A stretch of DNA of 64,000 bases from contig NZ_JABTCG010000003.1 of assembly GCF_014610845.1 (NCBI RefSeq), forward strand, positions 434,001 to 498,000. Reading direction: 5' to 3'. Numbering within the stretch: position 1 is the stretch's first letter; each line of letters begins with the position of its first letter. The stretch is from Maribacter arenosus. GTDB taxonomy: Bacteria > Bacteroidota > Bacteroidia > Flavobacteriales > Flavobacteriaceae. Below the pieces are notes generated by a model. It was given only the letters and a program-made list of their open reading frames with translations. It did no database searches and was not told the origin of the DNA. Both the position numbers and the translations under genes were made by a program. Below, in pieces: positions 55,172 to 63,929 of this stretch.

Positions 55172-55864
55172 TTACTCTGAAATCACTAGATCTTTCAAAG
55201 TCTCCCATACGTTGTTGGCAACAATCTTCTGGCCTTCAGTGGTCGGGTGAATGCCATCTTCTTGGTTTAATGCAGGAACGCCTGCAACGTCCTTTAATAA
55301 AAAGGGTATGAGGGCAGCATTGTTTTTTTCTGCCAATTCGGGAAAAATGTTCCTAAATTCAGTCGTGTACGCTTTTCCCATATTTGGTGGAATCTGCATT
55401 CCTGCCAGAACGATTTCCGTTCCAGGATTTTTCTGGAGAACAATATCGATAATGGATTGTAGATTGTTTCGTGTCTCCGTTAAGGGAATGCCCCTTAGTC
55501 CGTCATTGGCTCCCAATTCCAATACAAAAACATCCACTTTTTGATTGAGCACCCAATTCAAGCGGTTTTTCCCACTGGCTGTGGTTTCCCCACTTAGACC
55601 TGCGTTAATCACCTTATAATCAAGTAGCAATGAATCCAATTTTTTCTGTATCAAGGCCGGAAAAGCCTCGTTTGGATCTAATCCCATGCCTGCCGTTAGA
55701 CTATTCCCAAAAAATACTATGGTCTTACTAGCGACGTGGGCAACAGTATCACTTTGGATGTTCACCTCTTCTGTGTCAACCGATTCTTGTTTGCTCTTGT
55801 TTTCACCACAAGAAATCAAAAGGATAAACACAAAAAAATAACTAAACTTTAAGAGGGTTTGCAT
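55172..55864 (-). CDS. tesA: TesA-like arylesterase/lysophospholipase, lipoprotein form
   Basis: This SGNH hydrolase of 230 residues has a lipobox (FILLISCGENK). Blocks: IVFFGNSLTAG (nucleophile Ser), NAGLSGETTASG (Gly), LELGANDGLRG (Asn), and EDGIHPTTEGQ with Asp and His. It matches the TesA group of periplasmic thioesterase/arylesterases. It is transcribed away from ybbA-ybbP, the same order as in E. coli, which supports the assignment. Confidence 0.9.
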   Translation of the reverse strand: MQTLLKFSYFFVFILLISCGENKSKQESVDTEEVNIQSDTVAHVASKTIVFFGNSLTAGMGLDPNEAFPALIQKKLDSLLLDYKVINAGLSGETTASGKNRLNWVLNQKVDVFVLELGANDGLRGIPLTETRNNLQSIIDIVLQKNPGTEIVLAGMQIPPNMGKAYTTEFRNIFPELAEKNNAALIPFLLKDVAGVPALNQEDGIHPTTEGQKIVANNVWETLKDLVISE

Positions 55865-55938
55865 AAATCATTAGGTTATTAATCAATTCCATTTCTTATT
55901 TTTCCTCTTTTAAACCGAGGAATACCTATTCGAGGACT

Positions 55939-56628
55939 ATGACAAATATATTAAACGTAAACAACCTAAAGAAAACTTATAAAAATGATGCTGGTTCCAT
56001 CACGGTTCTTGATGATATTTCTTTTGAGATCGCGGAAGGTGAGACATTTGCCATTGTCGGTCCTTCGGGTAGTGGCAAAACCACATTATTGGGACTTTGC
56101 GCCGGCTTGGACCAACCCGACAATGGCACCATAGAATTATGTGGTAAGGAACTCCATGAACTCAATGAAGATGAACGTGCTAGGTTGCGTAACAATAAGG
56201 TAGGTTTTATTTTTCAGGATTTTCAATTACTCCCTACACTAACGGCGATGGAGAATGTAAGCGTGCCATTGGAATTGCAAGGAGCTAAAAATGCCAGGAA
56301 GGTGGCAATGGAATTGCTTGATAAGGTCGGCTTGTCTAAGCGTTATAACCATTATCCTTCACAACTTTCTGGCGGCGAACAACAGCGAGTAGCCTTGGCA
56401 AGGGCTTTTAGTAATGGTCCTTCGATTCTTTTTGCTGATGAACCCACAGGAAATCTAGATGAGGAAACCGGAGAAAAAGTTGTGCAATTACTGTTTGATT
56501 TAAATCAAGAAGCCGGCACCACTTTGGTCATAGTAACCCATGATCTTGATTTGGCACAACGAAACCAGCGGATACTTCGCTTAAAAGGGGGTAAGATAAT
56601 GGCTAACGAAAGGGTAGTGAAAACTTGA
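55939..56628 (+). CDS. ybbA: ABC transporter ATP-binding protein, YbbA/LolD-like
   Basis: This ATPase of 229 residues has Walker [10 protein letters not shown] (41-49), the Q-loop [17 protein letters not shown], signature LSGGEQQRV, and Walker [14 protein letters not shown]. The MacB/LolD-type subclass fits the FtsX-like permease encoded next. It is divergent from tesA, and its stop overlaps the TTG start of the permease. Confidence 0.92.
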   Translation: MTNILNVNNLKKTYKNDAGSITVLDDISFEIAEGETFAIVGPSGSGKTTLLGLCAGLDQPDNGTIELCGKELHELNEDERARLRNNKVGFIFQDFQLLPTLTAMENVSVPLELQGAKNARKVAMELLDKVGLSKRYNHYPSQLSGGEQQRVALARAFSNGPSILFADEPTGNLDEETGEKVVQLLFDLNQEAGTTLVIVTHDLDLAQRNQRILRLKGGKIMANERVVKT

Positions 56629-59180
56629 AAGATTCATCTAATCACAAAGTAAAGGCGGGAATAGGTTGGCTATTTAAGATGGCATGGCGGGATGGCAAGG
56701 CCAGTGGAAGCAGATTGGTCCTTTTTATGGCATCGATTGTTTTAGGTATTGCCGCGGTAGTCTCCATACAGTCCTTCGGTGATACCCTGAAACAAAATAT
56801 TGGGATGCAGTCCAAGGAACTCATGGGAGCGGACTATCTCATCGATAGTGACCAATTGCCTAATCGCAAAGTACATGCGATCATTGATTCTTTAGGTGGG
56901 GCCGCCGCTATGGAAGTTAAATTTGCTTCCATGGCCTCTTTTCCGAAAAACAATACAACTAAATTAGTTCAAATAAGGGGTATAGAAGGCAATTTTCCCT
57001 TATACGGTATACTGGATACAGAACCCGCCATAGTAGCGAACGATTATCAAGAACAGGGTGCAGCCTTGGTCGATGCTACTATAATGTTGCAGTTCAACTT
57101 ACAACCTGGGGATAGTGTCAAGATTGGGGCTTTGACCTTTCCCATTGCAGGAGCTTTGAAATCGGCACCAGGGAGTTCTGCTTTTACAAGTTCCGTTGCA
57201 CCCCCAATTATGATACCTTATCGTTTTATTGAGGATACGGGTTTATTGCAAATCGGCAGTAGAATGGAATACAATTATTATTTTACTGCGGACGCCAACA
57301 CTGATCTGGAAAAGCTCAACCGTGAAGTCGATCCCTTACTCGATGCGGAAAATGCGGATTTGGATACGCATACCGATACAAGCCAAAGACTGGGCCGGCG
57401 CTATGAAAATGTGGGCAAGTTCTTAAATTTGGTCGCATTTGTTGCGCTTTTATTAGGCTGTTTGGGTATTGCCAGTTCTGTGCATATCTATATCAAAGAA
57501 AAATTACATAGTGTAGCCATACTCAAATGCCTCGGCGCTTCTAGGAAGCAAACGTTTTCTATCTTTCTCATACAGATAGCAGGAATGGGTTTCGTGGGTG
57601 GACTTATCGGTACGACCTTAGGGGCGGTGTTACAATACGTATTCCCATTGTTCCTACAGGATTTTCTCCCTTTTGAAGTAAAGATTTCCCTGACACTTAC
57701 GCCCATATTAATTGGGTTGTTTTTAGGCATTTTTATGTCGGTTTTATTCGCCATTTTACCCTTATTGGGTACATGGTATGTTTCACCATTACAAGTACTT
57801 CGTATTCAAGAAGGGAACAATTCCAAATCCCTGAAGGCGACCATTTTGGTTTTGACTAGTATTATGGTTTCTCTATTATTACTGGCCTATGGGCTTATCC
57901 AGAATTGGAGATACGCATTGGCGTTTGTACTGGGGATAGTCCTCACATTTGCCGTTTTGGCCGGTTTTGCAAAATTGTTGATGGGCTTGATAAAAAAACA
58001 CTTTCCTTTATCATGGGGATTTACAGCCCGCCAGAGCTTATTGAACCTTTACCGGCCCAACAACCAGACCATGGTCTTGATATTGGCAATCGGGGTGGGT
58101 TCTTTTCTTGTAAGTACCTTATATTTTACAAAAGACATTCTACTAGTCAAAACCAACTTGGAAAATAGTTTAGAAACGCCTAATATTATTTTACTGGATG
58201 TACAGACACCTCAAAAGGAGAAAGTCGCTAACAGTATTACGGAAAGAAAACTGCGGTTGTTGGATGATATTCCGATTGTGACCCTGCGAATGCACAGTAT
58301 CAAGGGAAGACCTGTCAATGATATTCGGTTAGATACTACTTCCCAAGTGAACCAATGGATTTTAAACCATGAATTCCGGGTGACCTATCGTGATTCCCTC
58401 ATTGCCTCAGAGCAATTACTTGAAGGGGAATGGGTACCTGAAGCGACAAACGATAGACCAGTACCTATTTCCCTATCGGATAATGTGGCGAATGATGCTA
58501 TGGTGGTAGTCGGTGACACGCTGGTTTTAAATGTACAAGGGGTTTTAATGGAAACCGTGGTGGGAAATATTCGTGCGGTGGATTGGGGTCGTGCACAATT
58601 GAATTTTTCTATTATTTTTCCTAAGGGGATACTTGAAAACGCACCCCAGTTTCATGTATTGACGACCCATGTAAAAGATGCTGAAAGTTCCGCAAGATTA
58701 CAAAGGGAATTGGTGCGTAAATTCCCTAATGTATCGATTATTGATTTACGTCAGGTTATAGCTATTATCGAGGGTATTTTGGATAAGATTTCCTTGGCCA
58801 TAAACTTTATGGCATTTTTTAGTATGTTGACGGGCATTATAGTTTTAATCGGGTCTGTACGTAACAGTAAATATCAAAGACTAAGGGAAAGTGTACTGTT
58901 GCGCACCCTGGGTGCCCAAAATTATCAGATACTTAGGATTACAGCTTTGGAATATTTGTATTTAGGTCTCTTTGGAAGTGGTATAGGGGTTATACTTTCT
59001 ATCATTAGTACCCAACTACTGGCGGTATTTGTTTTTGAAACACCCTTTATCCCATCGATGGCCCCGTTCTTGGTCCTTATTCCAGGGATTACCTTATTGG
59101 TTCTTGGCATTGGTTTAATGAACAGTAGGAGTGTTATCAGCAGTCCTCCGTTACAAGTATTGCGCAAAGGTATACGCTAG
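56625..59180 (+). CDS. ybbP: FtsX-like ABC permease (YbbP-like)
   Basis: This permease of 851 residues carries two FtsX-type modules. Signs are an N-terminal membrane segment (RLVLFMASIVLGIAAVVSIQ), LVAFVALLLGCLGIASSVHI with IKEKLHSVAILKCLGASRKQ, and a second set with NFMAFFSMLTGIIVLIGSVR and SVLLRTLGAQNYQILRI. It starts with TTG overlapping the ybbA stop (TTGA), suggesting coupling; ATG at 56679 is an alternative. Substrate of YbbAP is unknown but thought to be a lipid or exported molecule. Confidence 0.9.
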   Translation: MKDSSNHKVKAGIGWLFKMAWRDGKASGSRLVLFMASIVLGIAAVVSIQSFGDTLKQNIGMQSKELMGADYLIDSDQLPNRKVHAIIDSLGGAAAMEVKFASMASFPKNNTTKLVQIRGIEGNFPLYGILDTEPAIVANDYQEQGAALVDATIMLQFNLQPGDSVKIGALTFPIAGALKSAPGSSAFTSSVAPPIMIPYRFIEDTGLLQIGSRMEYNYYFTADANTDLEKLNREVDPLLDAENADLDTHTDTSQRLGRRYENVGKFLNLVAFVALLLGCLGIASSVHIYIKEKLHSVAILKCLGASRKQTFSIFLIQIAGMGFVGGLIGTTLGAVLQYVFPLFLQDFLPFEVKISLTLTPILIGLFLGIFMSVLFAILPLLGTWYVSPLQVLRIQEGNNSKSLKATILVLTSIMVSLLLLAYGLIQNWRYALAFVLGIVLTFAVLAGFAKLLMGLIKKHFPLSWGFTARQSLLNLYRPNNQTMVLILAIGVGSFLVSTLYFTKDILLVKTNLENSLETPNIILLDVQTPQKEKVANSITERKLRLLDDIPIVTLRMHSIKGRPVNDIRLDTTSQVNQWILNHEFRVTYRDSLIASEQLLEGEWVPEATNDRPVPISLSDNVANDAMVVVGDTLVLNVQGVLMETVVGNIRAVDWGRAQLNFSIIFPKGILENAPQFHVLTTHVKDAESSARLQRELVRKFPNVSIIDLRQVIAIIEGILDKISLAINFMAFFSMLTGIIVLIGSVRNSKYQRLRESVLLRTLGAQNYQILRITALEYLYLGLFGSGIGVILSIISTQLLAVFVFETPFIPSMAPFLVLIPGITLLVLGIGLMNSRSVISSPPLQVLRKGIR

Positions 59181-59300
59181 TTGTTTTCGACTGCGGTACC
59201 TTTAAAATTGTGGTTGGTTAGGTCGTTTTGTCTTTAGAACACTATAAGGAATTTGAGCGTTGTAATTTTCTGGAATGAGGTAGTAGGGGGAGGGTTTTGT

Positions 59301-59376
59301 CGACAAAATACCTAAATCATCGATAAAACACATATGTAGATATGGGATTTCCACGATAAAATAGTGCATTTCATCG
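59301..59376 (+). promoter_or_regulatory. four-site regulatory array upstream of peptide gene 2
   Basis: Minus-strand copies CGACAAAATA (59301) and CGATAAAACA (59321), then plus-strand GATTTCCACG (59346, weak) and CATTTCATCG (59367). Spacing is 20, 25 and 21 bp, as at the other two peptide genes. The last site starts 111 bp before the ATG. Two further plus copies follow at 59386 and 59407. Confidence 0.65.
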
Positions 59377-59385
59377 ATGGAATTA

Positions 59386-59416
59386 CACTTTATCCGTAAA
59401 AGAATACATTTCATCG
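59386..59416 (+). promoter_or_regulatory. extra direct repeat pair in the peptide gene 2 upstream region
   Basis: CACTTTATCC (59386) and CATTTCATCG (59407) continue the series at 19 and 21 bp. Additional sites may give tighter or cooperative regulation of the middle peptide gene. Confidence 0.5.
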
Positions 59417-59477
59417 AATTATCACGAAGGAAATCGATCACTTCTGGTTCTCATAGTAACCAAACCAACTATTAACT

Positions 59478-59753
59478 ATGCGAACCCTTTTCATTGTAAC
59501 TGTCTTTTTGTGTACTGGCCTTATGTCATATGCCCGTGATAATGGCTCTGGAAAACAAATGAATACATCAGAAAAGGGTTCAGCACTAACGCCTATTTTT
59601 TTGTCGCTTCAGTCAAATAAGGAGCTTGGTAATGCCTATAAAAGCAGACGTCCTAAAAATAATGACGCGGTAAGTATCTATAAGTTCAAGAATACCAAAA
59701 TCAAAAAAGCCTTGGCATTTACCACAAAAGGGCATAGGCCAAAATTGGCGTAA
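59478..59753 (+). CDS. small exported peptide of the YKFKN family, member 2
   Basis: 91 residues. Signal peptide MRTLFIVTVFLCTGLMSYAR, then a longer variable part (NGSGKQMNTSEKGS, LQSNKELGNAYKSRRPK) and the conserved end SIYKFKNTKIKKALAFTTK, then GHRPKLA. The conserved C-terminus is almost identical to those of members 1 and 3, while the rest is unrelated, so selection acts on the tail. Function unknown. First gene after ybbP, 297 bp away. Confidence 0.8.
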   Translation: MRTLFIVTVFLCTGLMSYARDNGSGKQMNTSEKGSALTPIFLSLQSNKELGNAYKSRRPKNNDAVSIYKFKNTKIKKALAFTTKGHRPKLA

Positions 59754-60132
59754 TATATTTCTTCAATCAAGGTTTTCAATTTATGATTTGTCCCCAGGTC
59801 GGGATAAACACCATCAACAGTATTAAATATTACTGTGCAAAAAGAATCAAGGCAGACCGTAACAATTTAACGGGATTTTCGCGTACGTGTTTTCTTCTGT
59901 AGGGCAATGGATACCTTTATATTTCACTCTTTTCAATGTATTATTTACATTCAGAATCTAAAAGATTTAAATCTATGGGTTCATAGGAATCTTAATTTGA
60001 AGTGCTTTTAGTATATATTGAAATAACACCATCCTGAAAGTACCTAAAAAATAAAATATCCTTACTAGGTGATATGATTAAATCAAAAGCAAGGATTACC
60101 CAAAAATCAAAGTAAACATCGCTCTTTCCAAT
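59754..60132. other. non-coding spacer between peptide genes 2 and 3
   Basis: 379 bp with no open frame of note, no tRNA-like sequence and no strong hairpin. It ends at the array preceding peptide gene 3. Confidence 0.45.
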
Positions 60133-60208
60133 CGATAAAATGCATAGACTATCGATAAGGTGAAATGTGCCTTGGATTATTTCATCGAACATTTTCCGCA
60201 CTTTATCC
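60133..60208 (+). promoter_or_regulatory. four-site regulatory array upstream of peptide gene 3
   Basis: Minus-strand copies CGATAAAATG (60133) and CGATAAGGTG (60153), then plus-strand TATTTCATCG (60178) and CACTTTATCC (60199). Spacing is 20, 25 and 21 bp. The last site starts 109 bp before the ATG. This is the clearest of the three arrays, with all four elements close to the common CA-[CT]-TT-[TC]-ATC-[CG] form or its complement. Confidence 0.7.
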
Positions 60209-60225
60209 AAACTTTTCCCGATAGC

Positions 60226-60238
60226 CGAAAAATAAGGG
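60226..60238 (+). promoter_or_regulatory. conserved block CGAAAAATAAGGG, copy 2
   Basis: Same sequence and same 27-bp distance from the last array site as at 53943. Followed by CTTTTCAACGTTTT, near-identical to copy 1 (GTTTTGAACGTTTT). Likely part of a shared promoter. Confidence 0.5.
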
Positions 60239-60307
60239 CTTTTCAACGTTTTGAAGGGGTTACCAAGCTTCGATTGGCGTTAATTTTATAGTACCCAAGT
60301 CGATATT

Positions 60308-60565
60308 ATGAAAGCTGTTTTAACCTTGATCTTAGTTCTTTTTTTCGGTCTAACCGCGTTCGCGCAAAACACCAATACCAATGATACAATGGAGCCTAAT
60401 AAAATGGATATTGTTTTGGATAGTGGGGTTATCACTTCTAACCTTAATAAGGAAGTTGGGATTGCTTCGGAGAAGGGTATTGCGCGTTTATACAAATTCA
60501 AAAACTCACGAGTAAAGAAAGCCTTGGCTTTTACAACCAAAAAAGACAAACCAAAACTATCTTAA
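60308..60565 (+). CDS. small exported peptide of the YKFKN family, member 3
   Basis: 85 residues. Signal peptide MKAVLTLILVLFFGLTAFAQ, a variable middle (NTNTNDTMEPNKMDIVLDS) and the conserved end IARLYKFKNSRVKKALAFTT, then KKDKPKLS. The tail carries about ten Lys or Arg in 28 residues. Followed 50 bp later by a 36-residue membrane peptide gene. No enzyme motif, no Cys residues. Function unknown. Confidence 0.8.
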   Translation: MKAVLTLILVLFFGLTAFAQNTNTNDTMEPNKMDIVLDSGVITSNLNKEVGIASEKGIARLYKFKNSRVKKALAFTTKKDKPKLS

Positions 60566-60615
60566 TCATATAAATTATAAAGTTCCCCCATACTTTAACC
60601 TAAAATCTACAGACT

Positions 60616-60726
60616 ATGATACTTTTTATTCTATTACTTCCGGTTGCCTTGTTGATATTGAATATGGTATTATTTCCTAAAACCAAAGGTTTTTTGCAAC
60701 CTTTAAAAGTACCGGTAAATAAATAG
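60616..60726 (+). CDS. 36-residue membrane peptide
   Basis: A short frame just after peptide gene 3 encodes ILFILLLPVALLILNMVLF as one membrane segment, followed by a basic tail PKTKGFLQPLKVPVNK. No signal cleavage site. It may be cotranscribed with peptide 3 and could be its partner, for example in export, immunity or anchoring. Too short to assign by family; evidence is topology and position only. Confidence 0.5.
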   Translation: MILFILLLPVALLILNMVLFPKTKGFLQPLKVPVNK

Positions 60727-60829
60727 TTTTTTTTAGGAACCATAAAGCTAAAGCCGTTTACTTCAAAAAGAAGTTGGCGTTGTATTCTGATTAGGTACTA
60801 ATGGCAATACGATTCAAGTAAACTATGGT

Positions 60830-62395
60830 TTATTGTTTGATTCCGGGTTGAAGGATTTTGTAATCCTGTTTATTCTTTTCGGCATCAACCATATCCTTGA
60901 CTTCTTTCAGCAAAGCCTTGGCATCATAGATAATACCGTCTTTTATGGTGTATTTTACACCTCCGACCCGTACCACTTGGTTGTCTTCTGTCAATCGTAT
61001 GGCGCCGGTTCCGTATAACACCTTAAGATTTTTCAAGGGATTTTGATCAACCACCACAAAGTCGGCAAGCTTACCAACGGTAACACTTCCAAGCGTTTTG
61101 TCCATACCTAAGGCTTCAGCACCATTTAGGGTTGCAGAACGGATAATTTCTAAAGGATAAAATCCTGCTTCCCGTAATAATTCCAATTCACGTATATAGG
61201 CAAATCCATAGAGTTGGAAAATAAAGCCTGAATCAGAACCGGTGGTTACCCGACCGCCACGGTTTTTGTATTCGTTCACGAAGGTCATCCAAAGTTTGTA
61301 GTTTTCTTTCCATGCAACTTCCTGTTCCGTACCCCAGTCGTGCCAGTAAGAACCGTGTGAAATTTTACTGGGCTGGTAAAATTCCCATAATGAAGGCAGG
61401 GTATAATCCTCATGCCATTCGGCACGTCTTGCACGCTGCAGATCTCGACTGGCCTCATAGATGTTAAAGGTGGGGTCTAGGGTAAAGTCCAAGGCCAGTA
61501 GCTCATCCATTACCGTATTCCAATGATCCGAATAGGGTTTCGCAGCCTGTTTCCAAAGTCGTCCGGCTTCTTCGAACCGATGTTGTTCATTGTTGTAATT
61601 ATAGTCCACCGGATAATCCTGAATGGTTCTATCCTCAAATAAGGCTTCCGGAAGCCCATACCAATGTTCCATACTGGTAAGTCCGGCCCTTGCAGAATGC
61701 AATACATTCCAACGGGCGACATTCAATTGCGCATGATGACAGGCAGAACGCAATCCCAATTTTTTGTTTTCCCGTAGGGCGGCATCCATGATTTCGGGTT
61801 CGGCCCCAAAGAATTTAATGCCATCGGCCCCTTTTTTGGCATTGTTACGTACCCATTCCCGAGCCATATCAGGGGTGGTAATAGGGGTGTCATTTCCTTC
61901 CCCAAAACCTATATAGGCCAGAATTCGGGGTGCCACTATTTCGTTCCGGGCACTTTTTTGTTTTAAATCTAGGGTAAATTCCGCACCGCGACCACTGGGT
62001 TCACGAACCGTGGTAATTCCGTGGGCCATCCATAACCTAAAAACATAATCGGGGTCCGCGCCTTGTGCCTTTCCGCCAATATGACCATGCATATCGATAA
62101 ACCCAGGTAAAAGATACATGCCGGTACAATCGAGTTCCTTTCCCCCAGCCATTAATTTGGGTCGATTGGCATCATCAATAGCAACCCCTGGGTACCCTAC
62201 AACCTGTATTTTTTTGATTATATTATTTTCGACCACGATATCGATGGGTCCTTGTGGTGGTGCCCCGTTCCCGTTGATAAGCATTACCCCACGAATGATC
62301 AATTGAGGAAATGGACCGTCTCCTGAAGCGGTTTGCGTAAACCCCTTTAGTCCTAAAAGTAAAATAATCGCTATGAAAATACTTGTTCTATTCAT
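60830..62395 (-). CDS. exported metal-dependent amidohydrolase
   Basis: This protein of 521 residues has a signal peptide (IFIAIILLLGLKGFTQT). Amidohydrolase features are LLPGFIDMHGHIGGK with the first metal-ligand His pair, ACHHAQLNVARWN, GLTSMEHWYG, VTTGSDSGF with catalytic Asp, and SATLNGAEALGMDKTLGSV (split at MDK) near the C-terminus. It fits the imidazolonepropionase-like/prolidase-like group of secreted amidohydrolases in Bacteroidota. Substrate not predictable. Confidence 0.88.
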   Translation of the reverse strand: MNRTSIFIAIILLLGLKGFTQTASGDGPFPQLIIRGVMLINGNGAPPQGPIDIVVENNIIKKIQVVGYPGVAIDDANRPKLMAGGKELDCTGMYLLPGFIDMHGHIGGKAQGADPDYVFRLWMAHGITTVREPSGRGAEFTLDLKQKSARNEIVAPRILAYIGFGEGNDTPITTPDMAREWVRNNAKKGADGIKFFGAEPEIMDAALRENKKLGLRSACHHAQLNVARWNVLHSARAGLTSMEHWYGLPEALFEDRTIQDYPVDYNYNNEQHRFEEAGRLWKQAAKPYSDHWNTVMDELLALDFTLDPTFNIYEASRDLQRARRAEWHEDYTLPSLWEFYQPSKISHGSYWHDWGTEQEVAWKENYKLWMTFVNEYKNRGGRVTTGSDSGFIFQLYGFAYIRELELLREAGFYPLEIIRSATLNGAEALGMDKTLGSVTVGKLADFVVVDQNPLKNLKVLYGTGAIRLTEDNQVVRVGGVKYTIKDGIIYDAKALLKEVKDMVDAEKNKQDYKILQPGIKQ

Positions 62396-62548
62396 TGTTT
62401 TTGGATGTGTTGGTTATGCGATACAATCTTAGAAGTTTGATGGCACTCTAGAATTGCCCCTTAGAACGAAGCATTTAAAATATGCACTTCATTCCATAAC
62501 CGATTCACTCAAATCAGATGTATAGTATAATGAAATATTGAAAAACCC

Positions 62549-63784
62549 TTAAGCAACCGATTGAAATTGCTTTCCAACTTCACAAAATTTTATAATGTAA
62601 TTGGTGCCTTTCTTGGTCATATCCTTACTTATACTCCCTTTCAATTGCCGGGCTAGGTTATAAATCAATTTTAGCCCAAGCGATTTGGTCGTCTTGTGGT
62701 TGATCGTATCAGGGAATCCTATACCATTATCACCGATCTTCAAGACATATTCATTGTTCTCACCTTGGTGAATGGCAATGCTTATCTCTCCCTCGTTTTG
62801 ATCCGTAATCCCATATTTCAGGGCATTTGTAATCGCTTCATTGATCAAAAGTCCCAATGGAATAGCGGTATCAATGCCCAATTTTATATCCGGAATATCA
62901 ATATTCACTTTGATCTTGCTATCCGATCCCTTTAAGGAACGGATTAGGAATTCACTCAATTCCTCTACATAGGATTTATACTCTATTTTGGTAAGATCCT
63001 CACGCATGTAAAGCATTTCATGGACCATGGCCATGGAAATCACCCTATTTTGACTGCTTTTAATGATGCTTTTCATTTCCTTATTCTCGAGGTTCCTTGA
63101 TTGAAGACTCAATAGACTTGATACGGTCTGTAGATTGTTCTTGACCCGATGATGAACTTCACGAAGTAAGGTTTCTTTTTCCTTTATCCGTTTTTCAATT
63201 TCATTCCTTGATTTATACAGATTGTGATGTGCCTTTAAAAGATTCTTGCCCAATACCCCGCCCAATAGATAGACAGAAAAAAGAATGCTTAAGAAGCTGA
63301 AAAGGTTACGCGATGCTTCAGGAACCACATTATAGGCAATAGAGAATTCGGGAAGACTCTCTATATATAATAAACAAATGATGAGCATATTAATGTAGAG
63401 GTATATCTTACCATAAAGTTTTGTGGTCACATAGCCAGTGAATACGATAAGGGCCAGAACAAAAATAAACGGACTGTTAATTCCTCCGCTGTACATGGTA
63501 ATAAAAGTGGCACTGATCAAAGCAACGATCGAAGTGATGTTATAGGTTACCGTTAAATTCTTATGGGCCCTATAGGCAAAGGTATTTAGAAGGTTAATGA
63601 TACCAAATACAAAAAAAGCATAAGGTAATATTTCTGTAATCTCGAGTACATAAAGACATAGGAATCCTAATATAATGGCAAATAATGAGGAAAAGTAATT
63701 GACCCTTAGTGTTAATTTTACTTTATCCTTCAAGCGATATTCATCTTTAACAGGCGTTTTCATAGTAAAATGGGTATTGCTCAT
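62549..63784 (-). CDS. membrane sensor histidine kinase, HisKA_2 type
   Basis: This protein of 411 residues has about six membrane segments in the first 180 (SSLFAIILGFLCLYVLEI, IYLYINMLIICLLYI and others) with no large periplasmic domain. A short coiled coil follows. The HisKA_2 phosphoacceptor is REVHHRVKNNLQ (His 211/212), and the HATPase shows LLINEAITNALKYGI and IGDNGIGFP. Input probably membrane-borne. No response regulator gene is fully visible; one may lie past the window edge. Confidence 0.9.
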   Translation of the reverse strand: MSNTHFTMKTPVKDEYRLKDKVKLTLRVNYFSSLFAIILGFLCLYVLEITEILPYAFFVFGIINLLNTFAYRAHKNLTVTYNITSIVALISATFITMYSGGINSPFIFVLALIVFTGYVTTKLYGKIYLYINMLIICLLYIESLPEFSIAYNVVPEASRNLFSFLSILFSVYLLGGVLGKNLLKAHHNLYKSRNEIEKRIKEKETLLREVHHRVKNNLQTVSSLLSLQSRNLENKEMKSIIKSSQNRVISMAMVHEMLYMREDLTKIEYKSYVEELSEFLIRSLKGSDSKIKVNIDIPDIKLGIDTAIPLGLLINEAITNALKYGITDQNEGEISIAIHQGENNEYVLKIGDNGIGFPDTINHKTTKSLGLKLIYNLARQLKGSISKDMTKKGTNYIIKFCEVGKQFQSVA

Positions 63785-63929
63785 TATTACAGATCACATA
63801 GTAGCATTGAAAGGTAATTCCTTAAAATACAGGGTTATTTACGGTAAATCTAAATATGTTTTACTATTAAATCAACAACAAATCGAAAAATTAAGTTTTG
63901 GCTGGTGCTTTAGCTAGTTATAAATTCCC

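Noticed and set aside
59301-60208. Reading the repeated elements as a CRISPR or transposon end
   Set aside because: Elements are only about 10 bp, occur in both orientations with fixed short spacing, and have no spacers, cas genes or transposase.
62373-62432. 19-codon plus-strand frame with a lipobox-like start
   Set aside because: Antisense to the signal peptide of the amidohydrolase gene, very short, no context.
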